From contig NZ_CP020700.1 in assembly GCF_003932715.1 (NCBI RefSeq), positions 7,899,743-7,963,742 on the forward strand: a stretch of DNA of 64,000 bases. The letters run 5' to 3'. The position numbers and the translations under genes were made by a program. The first letter of the stretch is position 1, and the number at the start of each line of letters is the position of its first letter. Positions 17,485-26,044 of this stretch are shown in pieces. This DNA comes from Streptomyces tsukubensis (lineage in GTDB: Bacteria; Actinomycetota; Actinomycetes; Streptomycetales; Streptomycetaceae). The notes under the pieces were generated by a model, which saw only the letters and a program-made list of their open reading frames with translations, was not told where the DNA came from and ran no database searches.

Positions 17485-18297
17485 ATGCAGACCACGTCGT
17501 GGCGCCCCGACGCCGTCGACACCACCGTGCCGAGCGTGGCCCGGATGTACGACTACTACCTGGGCGGCAGCGATCACTACGCGGCCGACCGCATCGCCAG
17601 CGAGGAGCTTCTGAAACAGGTGCCCAGCACCCGTGTCCTGGCCGTCAACAACCGCCGCTTCCTCCAGCGCGCGGTGCGCGTCCTCGCCCGCGACTACGGC
17701 ATACGCCAGTTCATCGACCACGGCTCGGGCCTGCCCACCCGGGACAACGTCCACCAGGTCGCCCAGGCGGTCGACCCCGCTTCCCGGGTCGTGTACATCG
17801 ACAACGACCCGATCGTCCTCGCCCACGGCCGGGCCCTGCTCGAAGAGGACGACCGCACCGCCGTCGTCCAGGCCGATCTGCGGGACACGGACGGCATCCT
17901 GCGCCACGAGGAGACCCGCCGGCTCATCGACTTCGACCGGCCCGTCGCCGCGCTCTTCGTCTCGGTCCTGCACTGCATCCCGGACGAGAGCGACCCGGCG
18001 GCCCTGCTGCGCCGGGTCGCCGGATCCCTCGCGCCCGGCAGTTTCCTCGTCGTCTGCCAGCTGGTCAGCGACCGTCCCGAGATCCGCGGCTACGTCACCG
18101 ACTTCATGGCGGAGGCGACCGGCGGTGCCTGGGGCCGGGTCAGGGAGGAGCACGAGGTCCGCGCCTACCTCGACGGGTTCGAGATCCTCGCACCGGGTCT
18201 GGTCGAGGTGTCGAAGTGGCGGCCCGACAGCGATCTCGCCCCCGTGCAGCAGACCGACGAATGGCTCGAATGGGGCGGCGTCGCCCGGATCGGCTGA
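17485..18297 (+). CDS. SAM-dependent methyltransferase, Methyltransf_19 (DUF574) family
   Basis: A 270-residue protein of the actinomycete-specific DUF574 methyltransferase family. Characteristic features in order: PSVARMYDYYLGGSDHYAADR near the N terminus, FLQRAVRVLARDYGIRQFIDHGSGLPT (the modified glycine-rich SAM site), RVVYIDNDPIVLAHGRALL, then ADLRD and ALFVSVLHCIPDE, and the C-terminal LVEVSKWRPD. The natural substrate of this abundant family is unknown. ATG 17485 has a weak ribosome site; a TAGCAT -10-like element lies at 17440-17445. It converges with the XRE gene. Confidence 0.92.
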   Translation: MQTTSWRPDAVDTTVPSVARMYDYYLGGSDHYAADRIASEELLKQVPSTRVLAVNNRRFLQRAVRVLARDYGIRQFIDHGSGLPTRDNVHQVAQAVDPASRVVYIDNDPIVLAHGRALLEEDDRTAVVQADLRDTDGILRHEETRRLIDFDRPVAALFVSVLHCIPDESDPAALLRRVAGSLAPGSFLVVCQLVSDRPEIRGYVTDFMAEATGGAWGRVREEHEVRAYLDGFEILAPGLVEVSKWRPDSDLAPVQQTDEWLEWGGVARIG

Positions 18298-18306
18298 CGC
18301 CGCGTA

Positions 18307-18355
18307 CGGCTCCCGCGCTCTCTCCGGCCTCCGGTCCGCGGGGCGCGGGGAGCCG
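18307..18355. terminator. Hairpin between convergent methyltransferase and XRE genes
   Basis: Arms CGGCTCCCGCGC (18307-18318) and GCGCGGGGAGCCG (18343-18355) pair with a single extra G. The 24-base loop makes it less convincing than the other terminators here. Confidence 0.5.
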
Positions 18356-18369
18356 GACACCGGCAGCCC

Positions 18370-19281
18370 TCAGGGCGTACTCAGCACCCCGAGCTGTCTG
18401 CGCAGGACTTTCGCCGATTCGACAGGGGTGAGCGCACAGGCCCCCAGCCGGTCCAGCATGTCGCGGTACTCCTCCACCACCCGGGGCTTCTGGCTGAACG
18501 TCGAGTCCGTCAGATGCTCGACGTACACCGCGTCCTTCAGATCGCCCAGCGCGAACCGCAGAAAGGTCACGCCGGTGCCGATCCCGATCGCCCCCGACAC
18601 ATCCAGCGGCGCCACCTGGAGCGTGACCCGCGGCCGCTCCATCATCTTCAGCAGATGCTCCAGCTGAGACCGCATCACCTCCCGGCCGCCCACCGCCCGC
18701 AGCAGCACGGACTCGTCGACGATCGCCCACAGCCGCGGTGCGTCCGGCAGGTCGAGCTGCCGCTGCCGCTCCTGCCGCAGCTCCACCCGGCGGATCGCGT
18801 CCCGGGCCGGCAGCCCGCCCGGGCCCGCCTTGATCACGGCATGGGTGTACGCGGGCGTCTGGAGCAGCCCGGGCACATAGAACGGCTCATAGGTCCGGAT
18901 CCGCTCCGCCGCCCCCTCCAGGGCGACGAGCGGGGTGAAGAAGTCCGAGAGCACATCGCTGTACGAGCGCCACCAGTCCGACCGGTGGGACTGGTCGAGG
19001 AGCCGCATGAACTCCCCGACCCGCTCCTCGCCCTCCACCCCGTACAACCGCAGCAATGCCAGGGCGTCGGGGCGTTTGCAGCCGTGCCGGCCGAGTTCGA
19101 TCCGGCTGGTCTTCGAACGGGAGAAGCCGAGCCGGGAGTCCACGTCCGCGGGCTCCAGGCCCGCCGCGATCCGCAGTTCGCGGAGTTTGCCGCCGAGAAT
19201 CAGCCGCAGCGCCGTCGGATTGTTCTCCACCGGGCCCAAGGGCCGGAGAAACCACGGCTCATGAGGGTCGGCTGCAGCCAT
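18370..19281 (-). CDS. XRE-family DNA-binding protein with DUF5753 domain
   Basis: A 303-residue helix-turn-helix regulator of the large Streptomyces XRE/DUF5753 family. The HTH is at residues ~28-82 (LGGKLRELRIAAGLEPADVDSRLGFSRSKTSRIE). The DUF5753 effector-like domain follows from about residue 100 (YEPFYVPGLLQTPAYTHAVI, LWAIVDESVLLRAVGG, VTLQVAPL, VVYVEH-type strand as AVYVEHLTDSTF). ATG 19281 follows a CAGGAG site. It is followed by the DUF397 partner in the divergent-from-operon arrangement usual for this family. In S. coelicolor such pairs influence development; the target here is unknown. Confidence 0.92.
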   Translation of the reverse strand: MAAADPHEPWFLRPLGPVENNPTALRLILGGKLRELRIAAGLEPADVDSRLGFSRSKTSRIELGRHGCKRPDALALLRLYGVEGEERVGEFMRLLDQSHRSDWWRSYSDVLSDFFTPLVALEGAAERIRTYEPFYVPGLLQTPAYTHAVIKAGPGGLPARDAIRRVELRQERQRQLDLPDAPRLWAIVDESVLLRAVGGREVMRSQLEHLLKMMERPRVTLQVAPLDVSGAIGIGTGVTFLRFALGDLKDAVYVEHLTDSTFSQKPRVVEEYRDMLDRLGACALTPVESAKVLRRQLGVLSTP

Positions 19282-19367
19282 CGGGCGCTCCTGCGGATGC
19301 GGGGAAAACGCCAGTATTCACCATGCCGCGGCCGCCGGCCGGAGCCCCCGCGCCCGCCCGGAGGTTC

Positions 19368-19604
19368 TCAGCCGATAACCGCGTCGAAATCGCCTGCGCG
19401 GGCACCCGCCACAAACGCGGCGACCTCGTCCCGCGTATAGATCAGCGCCGGGCCGTGGGGGTCGCGGGAGTTGCGGATCGCCACCGCGCCGTCCGGGAGC
19501 GCGGCCAGCTCCACACAGTTCCCCGTGGCATTGCTGTGACTGCTCTTCGTCCAGGTCACCGAGGACAGTGCGGTCGCCCGCACACCGTTGTAGATCTGTT
19601 CCAC
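19368..19604 (-). CDS. DUF397 domain-containing protein
   Basis: A 78-residue small protein of the DUF397 family. The diagnostic core is VTWTKSSHSNATGNCVELA, then VAIRNSRDPHGPALIYTRDEVAAFVAGARAGDFD. These acidic proteins are encoded next to XRE/DUF5753 regulators (BldB/WhiJ-type systems) and are thought to antagonise them; here the XRE gene lies just downstream on the same strand. I prefer GTG 19604 because GAGGGG sits 7 bases upstream; ATGs at 19619 and 19631 are alternatives. Confidence 0.9.
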   Translation of the reverse strand: MEQIYNGVRATALSSVTWTKSSHSNATGNCVELAALPDGAVAIRNSRDPHGPALIYTRDEVAAFVAGARAGDFDAVIG

Positions 19605-19871
19605 TGCGAGGCCCCTCATCGAACACGTCATTCAGCTTCCGGTCCTTGCGGGAACCGGTCCGTCCACTCTCCACCGAAGCGAAACCCGGATGCAATCCCA
19701 TATGCAATTGCACGCCGCCGGACGGCCGGACTCCGCCCCCCGCTCGCACGGGCCCACGCGGGCGGCCCGGGCTCCGGGCTCCGCCCCGGACGGCCGCCGC
19801 CCCGCCGTGCGGGCTCACCCGGACGGGCCTAGCCTGGACTGGCCCCTGTCCCCGTCAGGAGGAGGGGCGCC

Positions 19872-21200
19872 GTGAAGGGTCCGTCACCGCACCGGCGCAC
19901 CGTGTGGGTGAGTGCGGCGGTCGCCGCGATGCTGGCCGTACCGGTGTCCTCCGGCCTCGCGTACGCCGCCCCCGCCCCCGCGCCGTACGCCGTCGCCGCC
20001 GCCGAGGGCTCCGCCCGTACCCCGTCACCCTCACCGAGCGCCGCCTTCCCCGACCTCGACGCGTCCGTCGCCGCGAAACTCGACGACGCCGTCCGGAAGG
20101 TCCTGAAGGAGACCTCGGTGCCCGGTGTGACGGTGGGTCTGTGGGCACCCGGCAAGGGCAGCTACGTCCGCTCCTTCGGCGTCGCGGACAAGACCACCGG
20201 CGCCCCCATGGACAGCGGCCTCTACACCCGGATCGGCAGCCTGACCAAGACGTTCACCGTCACGGCCCTCCTCGAACTCGTCGACGAGGGAAAGGTGGGC
20301 CTCGACGATCCGATCGGCCGGTACGTGTCCGGGGTCCCCAACGGCGACACCATCACCCTGCGCCGGCTTGCGGGGATGCGCAGCGGGCTCTTCAACTACT
20401 CCGAGGACCCGGACTTCTACCAGGCCCTGACCTCCGACCCGGAGCGGCCCTTCACCCCGCAGGAGCTGCTCGACTACTCCTTCAAGCACCCGGTGCTCTT
20501 CCCGCCCGGCGAGCGCTTCGACTACTGCAACACCAACCTCATCCTGCTGGGGCTGGTCGTGGAGAAGGCCGGCGGCACCACCCTCGGCCGCTATATCCAG
20601 GACCATGTCCTCGACCCGGCGGGACTCGACCGCACCCTCTTCCCGGTCGGCGCCGAGTTCCCCAGCCCGCACGCCCACGGCTACACCGACCAGACCGCAT
20701 CCGGGAAGGTCGAGGACGCCACGGACTGGAACCCCTCGTGGGGCTGGGCCGCCGGGGCGATGATCTCGGACCTGGAGGATCTGCGGAGCTGGGCCGGGAC
20801 CCTGGCCACCGGCACCCTGCTCACCCCCGAAACCCAGGCCCAGCGGCTCGACTTCGAAGGCACGTCCGATCCGGGCACCGGCTACGGGCTGGGCATCTTC
20901 AAGAGCAACGGCTGGATCGGCCACAACGGCTCCCTGCCCGGGTACGAGGCGGTCGCCGTCTATCTGCCCGAGGCACAGGCCACGATGGTCATCGTCCTCA
21001 ATACGGACATTCTGCACGACGGTGCCGAGCCGAGCACCCTCTTCGCCACGGCCGTCACCGAGATCGTCACCCCCGGCCATGTCTACGCCCTGCCGTCGGC
21101 CACCACCCAGACCACCCAGGGGAAGGAATCGGCACCGCCGTCCGCCACGTCCCCCGCACCGGCCGACAGCCCGGAGCCCAGCGGCACCCCGTCACCCTGA
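19872..21200 (+). CDS. Secreted serine hydrolase, class C beta-lactamase / D-Ala-D-Ala carboxypeptidase fold
   Basis: A 442-residue exported penicillin-binding-fold hydrolase. The signal peptide runs to about residue 34 (VSSGLAYAAPAPA). Catalytic motifs are in order: SLTK (S-x-x-K, residues ~123-126), YCN (Y-x-N, ~220) and HNG (H-x-G, ~354). The C-terminal ~45 residues are a Pro/Ser/Thr-rich tail (cell-wall spacing or disorder). GTG 19872 follows AGGAGGAGGGG. The fold covers DD-carboxypeptidases, D-aminopeptidases and esterases, so the substrate is open; a peptidoglycan role is likeliest. Confidence 0.92.
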   Translation: MKGPSPHRRTVWVSAAVAAMLAVPVSSGLAYAAPAPAPYAVAAAEGSARTPSPSPSAAFPDLDASVAAKLDDAVRKVLKETSVPGVTVGLWAPGKGSYVRSFGVADKTTGAPMDSGLYTRIGSLTKTFTVTALLELVDEGKVGLDDPIGRYVSGVPNGDTITLRRLAGMRSGLFNYSEDPDFYQALTSDPERPFTPQELLDYSFKHPVLFPPGERFDYCNTNLILLGLVVEKAGGTTLGRYIQDHVLDPAGLDRTLFPVGAEFPSPHAHGYTDQTASGKVEDATDWNPSWGWAAGAMISDLEDLRSWAGTLATGTLLTPETQAQRLDFEGTSDPGTGYGLGIFKSNGWIGHNGSLPGYEAVAVYLPEAQATMVIVLNTDILHDGAEPSTLFATAVTEIVTPGHVYALPSATTQTTQGKESAPPSATSPAPADSPEPSGTPSP

Positions 21201-21404
21201 CCCGCGGCACCTCCCCGCGGTGACCGGTGGCCCTGTTCTCCCGGCTCGCGGCGCGCCGCGCAGGTCACCCGCCCGGCCGCCCCCGCCGTACGGGACCGCC
21301 CGCATTCGGGCGATCCCGCCGCCGTACCGGCGTGTGCCCGGAGCCGGCCGGCCGTCACCGGCCCACAGTGGAACCCCACCTCCCGCACCGACCAGGGAAC
21401 GGAC

Positions 21405-22517
21405 ATGTCCTACGAGTCCCCGGCCGTGGGCCGCCGCAGTCTGCTGCTGATGGCCCCCGCCGCCGCGGCGGTGACCGTCGCCGACCCCACCGGGGCCGCC
21501 GCCCGCGCCGCCGGACGTACCGCGTCCGACTACGCCGGCGCCGACGCCCGGTCCGCCCGCATCGACGTCCACCACCACTACACCGCCCCCGAGTGGCTCG
21601 CCTGGGCCGAGCGGAAGGAGATGGTGTCAGCCGCCCAACTGCCCTGGTGGACCCGGTGGGAAGCGGCCGGCACCCTCGATGTGATGGACCGGGCCGGGAT
21701 CGCGACCGCGGTCGTCAGCCCCGCCATGCCGGTCCGCGGTTTCGAGTCCAGTGCCCAGCGCCGGGAGAGCGTCACCGTCGCGCTGGACGCCGTCGCCGGA
21801 CTGACCGCCGCCCACCCCGGCCGGTTCGCCTTCTTCGCCCCCGTCTTCCCCGACGACCTCGAAGCCTCGCGCCGGTCCTTCACCCGCGGCCTCGACGACC
21901 TCGGCGCCGTCGGGGTCCAGGTGCGCGCCAACACCCGCGGCGTCTATCTCGGCGACCCCTCGCACGACCGGCTCCTCGCCGAACTGAACGAAAGGTCGGC
22001 GGTCGTCAACACGCACCCGCACGAGCTGCCCGGTACCGACCCCGCCCGGCCCGCCGTCCCCGGAGTGCCCGCCTTCTACTGCGACTTCCCCCTCGACACC
22101 ACCCGCGCCGCCGTCAATCTGATCCTCAGCGGCACCCTCGACCGCTACCCGAACCTCTCCTTCATCCTGCCGCACGGCGGCGGCTTCCTCCCCTTCATCG
22201 CGGACCGGATGGGCGCCTTCGCCCACTTCCTGACGCCGAAGGTCGAGGCCGCGCGGGTACGGGACTATCTGCACCGCTTCTACTACGACACCGCCGCCCC
22301 CCTCGGGGAGGCCGCCGCAGCCGCCCTGCTGGCCACCGCCGATCCGGCCCGTATCCTCTACGGCAGCGACTGGCCCGCCACTCCCGCCGACACCCTCACC
22401 GGAGTCGCCGTGCCCGCGCTCGACCGGGCGAGCGGGCTCACCCCGCTCCAGCGGCGGCGCGTCAACCGGGACAACGCCCTGCGGCTGATGCCGTCCCTGA
22501 AACGCCCCGGCTCCTGA
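21405..22517 (+). CDS. Amidohydrolase-2 family metal-dependent hydrolase/decarboxylase, Tat-type leader
   Basis: A 370-residue TIM-barrel amidohydrolase. The N terminus GRRSLLLMAPAAAAVTVA resembles a twin-arginine signal. Metal-binding features follow: IDVHHHYTAPEW (H-x-H on strand 1), VVNTHPHELPG, FILPHGGGFLPF and YGSDWPATP (strand-8 Asp). This set matches the ACMSD / gamma-resorcylate decarboxylase branch (amidohydrolase 2), so hydrolysis or non-oxidative decarboxylation of an aromatic acid are both possible. ATG 21405 follows CAGGGAACGGAC. It converges with the XRE-TPR gene, only 15 bp apart. Confidence 0.88.
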   Translation: MSYESPAVGRRSLLLMAPAAAAVTVADPTGAAARAAGRTASDYAGADARSARIDVHHHYTAPEWLAWAERKEMVSAAQLPWWTRWEAAGTLDVMDRAGIATAVVSPAMPVRGFESSAQRRESVTVALDAVAGLTAAHPGRFAFFAPVFPDDLEASRRSFTRGLDDLGAVGVQVRANTRGVYLGDPSHDRLLAELNERSAVVNTHPHELPGTDPARPAVPGVPAFYCDFPLDTTRAAVNLILSGTLDRYPNLSFILPHGGGFLPFIADRMGAFAHFLTPKVEAARVRDYLHRFYYDTAAPLGEAAAAALLATADPARILYGSDWPATPADTLTGVAVPALDRASGLTPLQRRRVNRDNALRLMPSLKRPGS

Positions 22518-22532
22518 ACCGGCGCCGCTCCC

Positions 22533-23876
22533 TCACTCCTCCGGGCGCGGGGGAGCGGCGGGCGGCGGCCCCAGCGTCGTCGTCCCGGGCGTGGCCCGGT
22601 AGCCCAGACCCGTACGGTACGCGTCCATCGCCGCCTCCACCCGCCCGGACCGCCGCAGCAGATCGCCCAGCAGCCGGCAGAGGTCCGCCAGATCCCCGCT
22701 GGCGCCGCTGCGCTCCAGCAGTGCCAGCGCCTTCACATAGTGCTCCTCCGCCGACTCGGTCTCCCCGCGCTCCTCGGCGATCAGCCCGAGCAGCCGGTGC
22801 GCCCCGCCCGCGTGCACCGCGCCGTGGCGGGCATCCAGCCTCAGCAGGGTCCCCGCCACCTCCGCCGCCTGGTCGTAGCGGCCCATGCGCCGCAGGACGT
22901 CCGCCAGTTCCACCTCGACCTGCGCGGTGAACAGCTCCGCGCGCCGGGCCCTGAGCATGTCCCGCGCGGTCCGCAGCTCCGCCTCGGCCAGCGCGAGTTC
23001 GCCGCCCTGGGCGTGCACATAGCCCCGCATCCAGTGGCAGTGGGCGAGATCGGTGCCCAGTCTGAGCTGCCGGTATATGGCCTGGGCCTTGGCCAGTGAG
23101 GCATCGGCGTCCGCGATCCGGCCCTCGGCGAGGAAGGTCCGCGCCACCTGCCGATGCATTCCCGCCACCAGCGCCGGATCGCTCACCCGCGGCGCCAGCG
23201 ACAGGGCGAGTTCGGCCGCATGCGCCGCCCGGGCATGCGCCCCCATGTCGATATAGGGCCCGATGACGGCCGCGTACAGCAGGACCAGCGCCTCCGGATC
23301 GGCGAGGCCGCTGGTGCTCAGCTCCTCGATGGCCGACTCCAGCAGATAGCAGGCGTACCGCAGCTCACCGGTGAGCAGATGGGCCACCGCCCGGCCGCGC
23401 ACGGCCCGCGCCCGCCGGGGCAGCGGGGCATCGGCCAGCAGCCGTTCCGCCTCCTCGAAGTGTTCGAGGGCCCGGTCCAGATCCCCGGTCTCCAGCGCGC
23501 AGTCCCCGAGCCCGAGGACCGCCTCCGCCTGCTCGGGGCCGAGGCCGAGCCGCTCCGTATCGGCCGCCACCCGCTCGAAGGCACCGGCGGCATCCACCGC
23601 GGAGCCGGTGGCCAGCTCGCGCTGGGCATCGGTGAGCGCGAGCCGCAGCTCGGTGGCGAGCCGGGCGGGCCGGCCGGTCGTCAGCTCTTCGACGGAGGTG
23701 TTGAGCCGGCCCGCGAGGAACCGCAGCGCCGCCTCCGACGGCCGGACCCGCCCGGACTCGACGATGGAGATGTACGCGGGGGTGTACGACGGCTCGGCGA
23801 GCTGACGCTGAGTCATACCGAGCTGTTTGCGCAGCCGTTGCACCCGGCGCCCGATGCCGGTCTCTTGGTCTTCCAT
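22533..23876 (-). CDS. XRE-family regulator with TPR repeats
   Basis: A 447-residue protein. An N-terminal HTH (residues ~8-62; IGRRVQRLRKQLGMTQRQLAEPSYTPAYISIVESGRVRPSEAAL) precedes about eight helical TPR-like repeats (for example ALETGDLDRALEHFEEAERLL, EERGETESAEEHYVKALALL). This is the layout of RRNPP-like or SARP-associated peptide/protein-responsive regulators. ATG 23876 has AGGGGGATTCC upstream. It is divergent from the secreted M64 metallopeptidase gene across an AT-rich palindromic region, so it is the likely regulator of that gene and of itself. The C-terminal Pro-rich tail is disordered. Confidence 0.88.
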   Translation of the reverse strand: MEDQETGIGRRVQRLRKQLGMTQRQLAEPSYTPAYISIVESGRVRPSEAALRFLAGRLNTSVEELTTGRPARLATELRLALTDAQRELATGSAVDAAGAFERVAADTERLGLGPEQAEAVLGLGDCALETGDLDRALEHFEEAERLLADAPLPRRARAVRGRAVAHLLTGELRYACYLLESAIEELSTSGLADPEALVLLYAAVIGPYIDMGAHARAAHAAELALSLAPRVSDPALVAGMHRQVARTFLAEGRIADADASLAKAQAIYRQLRLGTDLAHCHWMRGYVHAQGGELALAEAELRTARDMLRARRAELFTAQVEVELADVLRRMGRYDQAAEVAGTLLRLDARHGAVHAGGAHRLLGLIAEERGETESAEEHYVKALALLERSGASGDLADLCRLLGDLLRRSGRVEAAMDAYRTGLGYRATPGTTTLGPPPAAPPRPEE

Positions 23877-23967
23877 GGAATCCCCCTGCACCCAGACCCC
23901 CGTGTTGACTCGGACCCCCAGTATCGACGGTCGGCCGACCATTGCGCAGTCGGGTCCCGGACCCCTA

Positions 23968-24020
23968 GCTTAAGCACGCCATTAAGTGGAGTTAACTCCT
24001 CACTTAACTCGACTTGAATC
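23968..24020. promoter_or_regulatory. Palindromic operator region between XRE-TPR regulator and M64 peptidase genes
   Basis: An AT-rich island in GC-rich DNA. TTAAGTG (23982-23988) and CACTTAA (24001-24007) are inverted arms enclosing the perfect palindrome GAGTTAACTC (23989-23998). Further TTAAG and CTTGAA half-sites occur at 23970-23974 and 24013-24018. The position between divergent promoters suggests the binding site of the adjacent regulator. Confidence 0.6.
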
Positions 24021-24041
24021 GTCTCAGGGGAGGGGACCCGA

Positions 24042-25403
24042 ATGCCCTCGTTCATCCGACGCGGAGCCTTGACCGCGGCCGGCGCCGCCGCCGTCGTCAC
24101 CGCCGCCCTCGTCGTCGCACCCGGTGCGCTCGCCGATCCGGCGACCGCGGGACCGACCGTACCGCCGAGGGTCGAGGTCGAGATACCCGGCCCGGAGTCC
24201 GGCACCGCGGCCGGCTCCGGCCACACCCTCGTCCCGGCCGCGGGCCAGGACCGGCCCCGCCCGAAGCTGTCGGCCGCCGAAGCCGCCGACGACGGCCGGG
24301 TCACCCGCCTCACCGGCGACGGCACCACCGCCGACCGCCTCGACATCGTCGTCATCGGCGACGGCTACACCGCGGCCGAACTGCCCCGCTTCCACAGCGA
24401 CGCCCGCGCCATCTGGGACCAGACCGCCGCCGTCGAGCCGTACACCACCTACCGCGGACTCTTCAACGTCTGGGCCGTCGACGCCGTCTCCAACGAGACC
24501 GGCGTCACCGGCGACCCGGACCGGGCCACCGTCCGCGACACCGCCCTCGGCTCCTACTTCTGGTGCGGCGACATCGAGCGACTGCTCTGCGTCGACCAGG
24601 CCAAGGTCGACCGCTACGCCGCCAAGGCACCCGAAGCGGACCTGGTCATCGTCCTCGCCAACAGCGCCAAGTACGGGGGCGCGGGATACAACGAGCCCAG
24701 CCAGAGCCTCGGCTACGAGGGCATCGCGACCGCCTCCGCGGGCAACCCCAAATCCGGCCAGGTCGCCATCCACGAGACCGGGCACTCCCTCGGCAAGCTC
24801 GCCGACGAGTACTTCTACCCCGGCTACCCGGGCTACGAGCAGTACACCGGCCCCGAGCCCGCCGACGTCAACATCTCCACCCTCACCGCCGCCGGTATCG
24901 GCGCCGGACGCGTCAAGTGGCACCGGTGGCTCGGCGAGACCTCGCCCGACGGCGGCACAGTCGGCGCCTACGAAGGCGGCGGCTACTTCGTCAAGGGCCT
25001 CAACCGGCCCACCGAGAACTCGATGATGCGCTCCGTCGACAAGCCCTTCAACCTGCCCGGCACCGAGGCGATGATCGCGGGCTTCTACCGCCATGCCAAG
25101 CCGGTCACCGCCGTCACGCCCACCACCGGCGTCCTCCGGCTGCGCCACACCGCGAAGGCCGCCCCGGTGAAGCTGACCGGTGCCGACGGCCGGCAGCTGG
25201 CGCTCCGCTGGTACCTCGACGGCAAGGAACTGACCCGCTTCGCGGGCCGTACCGAGGTGAAGGTCGCCCACCTCGCCCCGCGCCTGCTCGACCGGCGCGT
25301 CCACCAGCTCACCGTCACCGCCGAGGACCGCACCCCCTCGGTCCGCGACCCGAAGATCGCCGCCACCCTGAAGTCGTCGGTCACCTGGTCCGTCCGCTTC
25401 TGA
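24042..25403 (+). CDS. Secreted M64-family zinc metallopeptidase (IgA-peptidase M64 type)
   Basis: A 453-residue exported protease. The signal peptide is at ~1-31 (cleavage near GALADPA). The M64 catalytic domain opens with LDIVVIGDGYTAAEL and contains the zinc motif HETGHSLGKLADEY (His244, Glu245, His248, followed by the conserved D-E pair), then GCNxS-like surroundings (NRPTENSMMRS). The ~130 C-terminal residues form a beta-rich domain without a name I can assign. ATG 24042 follows GGGAGGGGACCCGA. The palindromic region upstream and the divergent XRE-TPR gene suggest dedicated control. In Streptomyces such enzymes probably feed on extracellular protein. Confidence 0.92.
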   Translation: MPSFIRRGALTAAGAAAVVTAALVVAPGALADPATAGPTVPPRVEVEIPGPESGTAAGSGHTLVPAAGQDRPRPKLSAAEAADDGRVTRLTGDGTTADRLDIVVIGDGYTAAELPRFHSDARAIWDQTAAVEPYTTYRGLFNVWAVDAVSNETGVTGDPDRATVRDTALGSYFWCGDIERLLCVDQAKVDRYAAKAPEADLVIVLANSAKYGGAGYNEPSQSLGYEGIATASAGNPKSGQVAIHETGHSLGKLADEYFYPGYPGYEQYTGPEPADVNISTLTAAGIGAGRVKWHRWLGETSPDGGTVGAYEGGGYFVKGLNRPTENSMMRSVDKPFNLPGTEAMIAGFYRHAKPVTAVTPTTGVLRLRHTAKAAPVKLTGADGRQLALRWYLDGKELTRFAGRTEVKVAHLAPRLLDRRVHQLTVTAEDRTPSVRDPKIAATLKSSVTWSVRF

Positions 25404-25412
25404 CGCAGTTCT

Positions 25413-25444
25413 CCGTGCGGCGCCCCTTCCCCGGCGCCGCACGG
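25413..25444. terminator. Terminator hairpin after the M64 peptidase gene
   Basis: Perfect 12-bp arms (25413-25424 CCGTGCGGCGCC and 25433-25444) with an 8-base loop, 10 bp past the stop codon. Confidence 0.8.
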
Positions 25445-25590
25445 AACACCAGTCCACTTCCGGGCGCCCGTACGGCCCCGCCCGAGCCGCCCCCGTCCCA
25501 CAGGTAGCGCCTCACCCGTTTCCCCTCCCCGGCCCGCCCGGCTTCCGTACCGTGGCATCCGGCGGAAGACACCGCGGACGGGGAGGTCGC

Positions 25591-25932
25591 GTGGACAGGG
25601 AAGTGCGCCGGCGGATGATCGCCGAGGTCCAGGCCGAACGGGAGCGGCTGCTGCCGCTGCGCGCCGAGGCGACCCGTACCACCATCGCCCTCGTCCGGCA
25701 GAACACCGAACAGCCGCCGGAACTCGTGCCCTATCTGAACCTCGCCTTCCTTCTCGGCGTCCGCCGCACCCAGGGCCCCGACGCCGTGCTCGCGTTCGCG
25801 CTCTCCCTCGCCAACTGGGCCGTCGCCACCGTCGACGAAGTCGCGCGCTACACCGGCCGGACCGCCGAACAGGTCGTCGACCAGTACGAGACCGACATCA
25901 TGGCCGCCCACGCCGAACCCGACGAGGACTGA
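25591..25932 (+). CDS. Conserved small helical protein of unknown function
   Basis: A 113-residue soluble, mostly helical protein beginning MDREVRRRMIAEVQAERERLL; the first ~25 residues are strongly charged and could be coiled coil. The middle (LVPYLNLAFLLGVRRTQGPDAVLAFALSLANWAVATVDEVARY) is more hydrophobic. The GTG start at 25591 has GGGAGG upstream. I recognise no domain or function. It sits alone between the M64 peptidase and the aldo/keto reductase; codon use is normal for the region, so it is probably a real gene. Confidence 0.7.
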   Translation: MDREVRRRMIAEVQAERERLLPLRAEATRTTIALVRQNTEQPPELVPYLNLAFLLGVRRTQGPDAVLAFALSLANWAVATVDEVARYTGRTAEQVVDQYETDIMAAHAEPDED

Positions 25933-25955
25933 CCGGCGGGGCTCCGGAACACCGC

Positions 25956-25986
25956 TTGACGTGGAGTGCGCTCCAACCGGAATGCT
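25956..25986 (+). promoter_or_regulatory. MerR-type promoter of the aldo/keto reductase gene
   Basis: A TTGACG -35 box (25956-25961) and AATGCT -10 box (25981-25986) are separated by 19 bp, the over-long spacing typical of MerR-family-controlled promoters. The spacer holds the imperfect palindrome TGGAGTGCGCTCCA (25962-25975). The regulator gene is not in the window. Confidence 0.7.
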
Positions 25987-26044
25987 CCTCATCAGGCCCG
26001 GCGAACAGCACGGGCCGGCGACCTAGCGCACCGAGGGGCCATCC

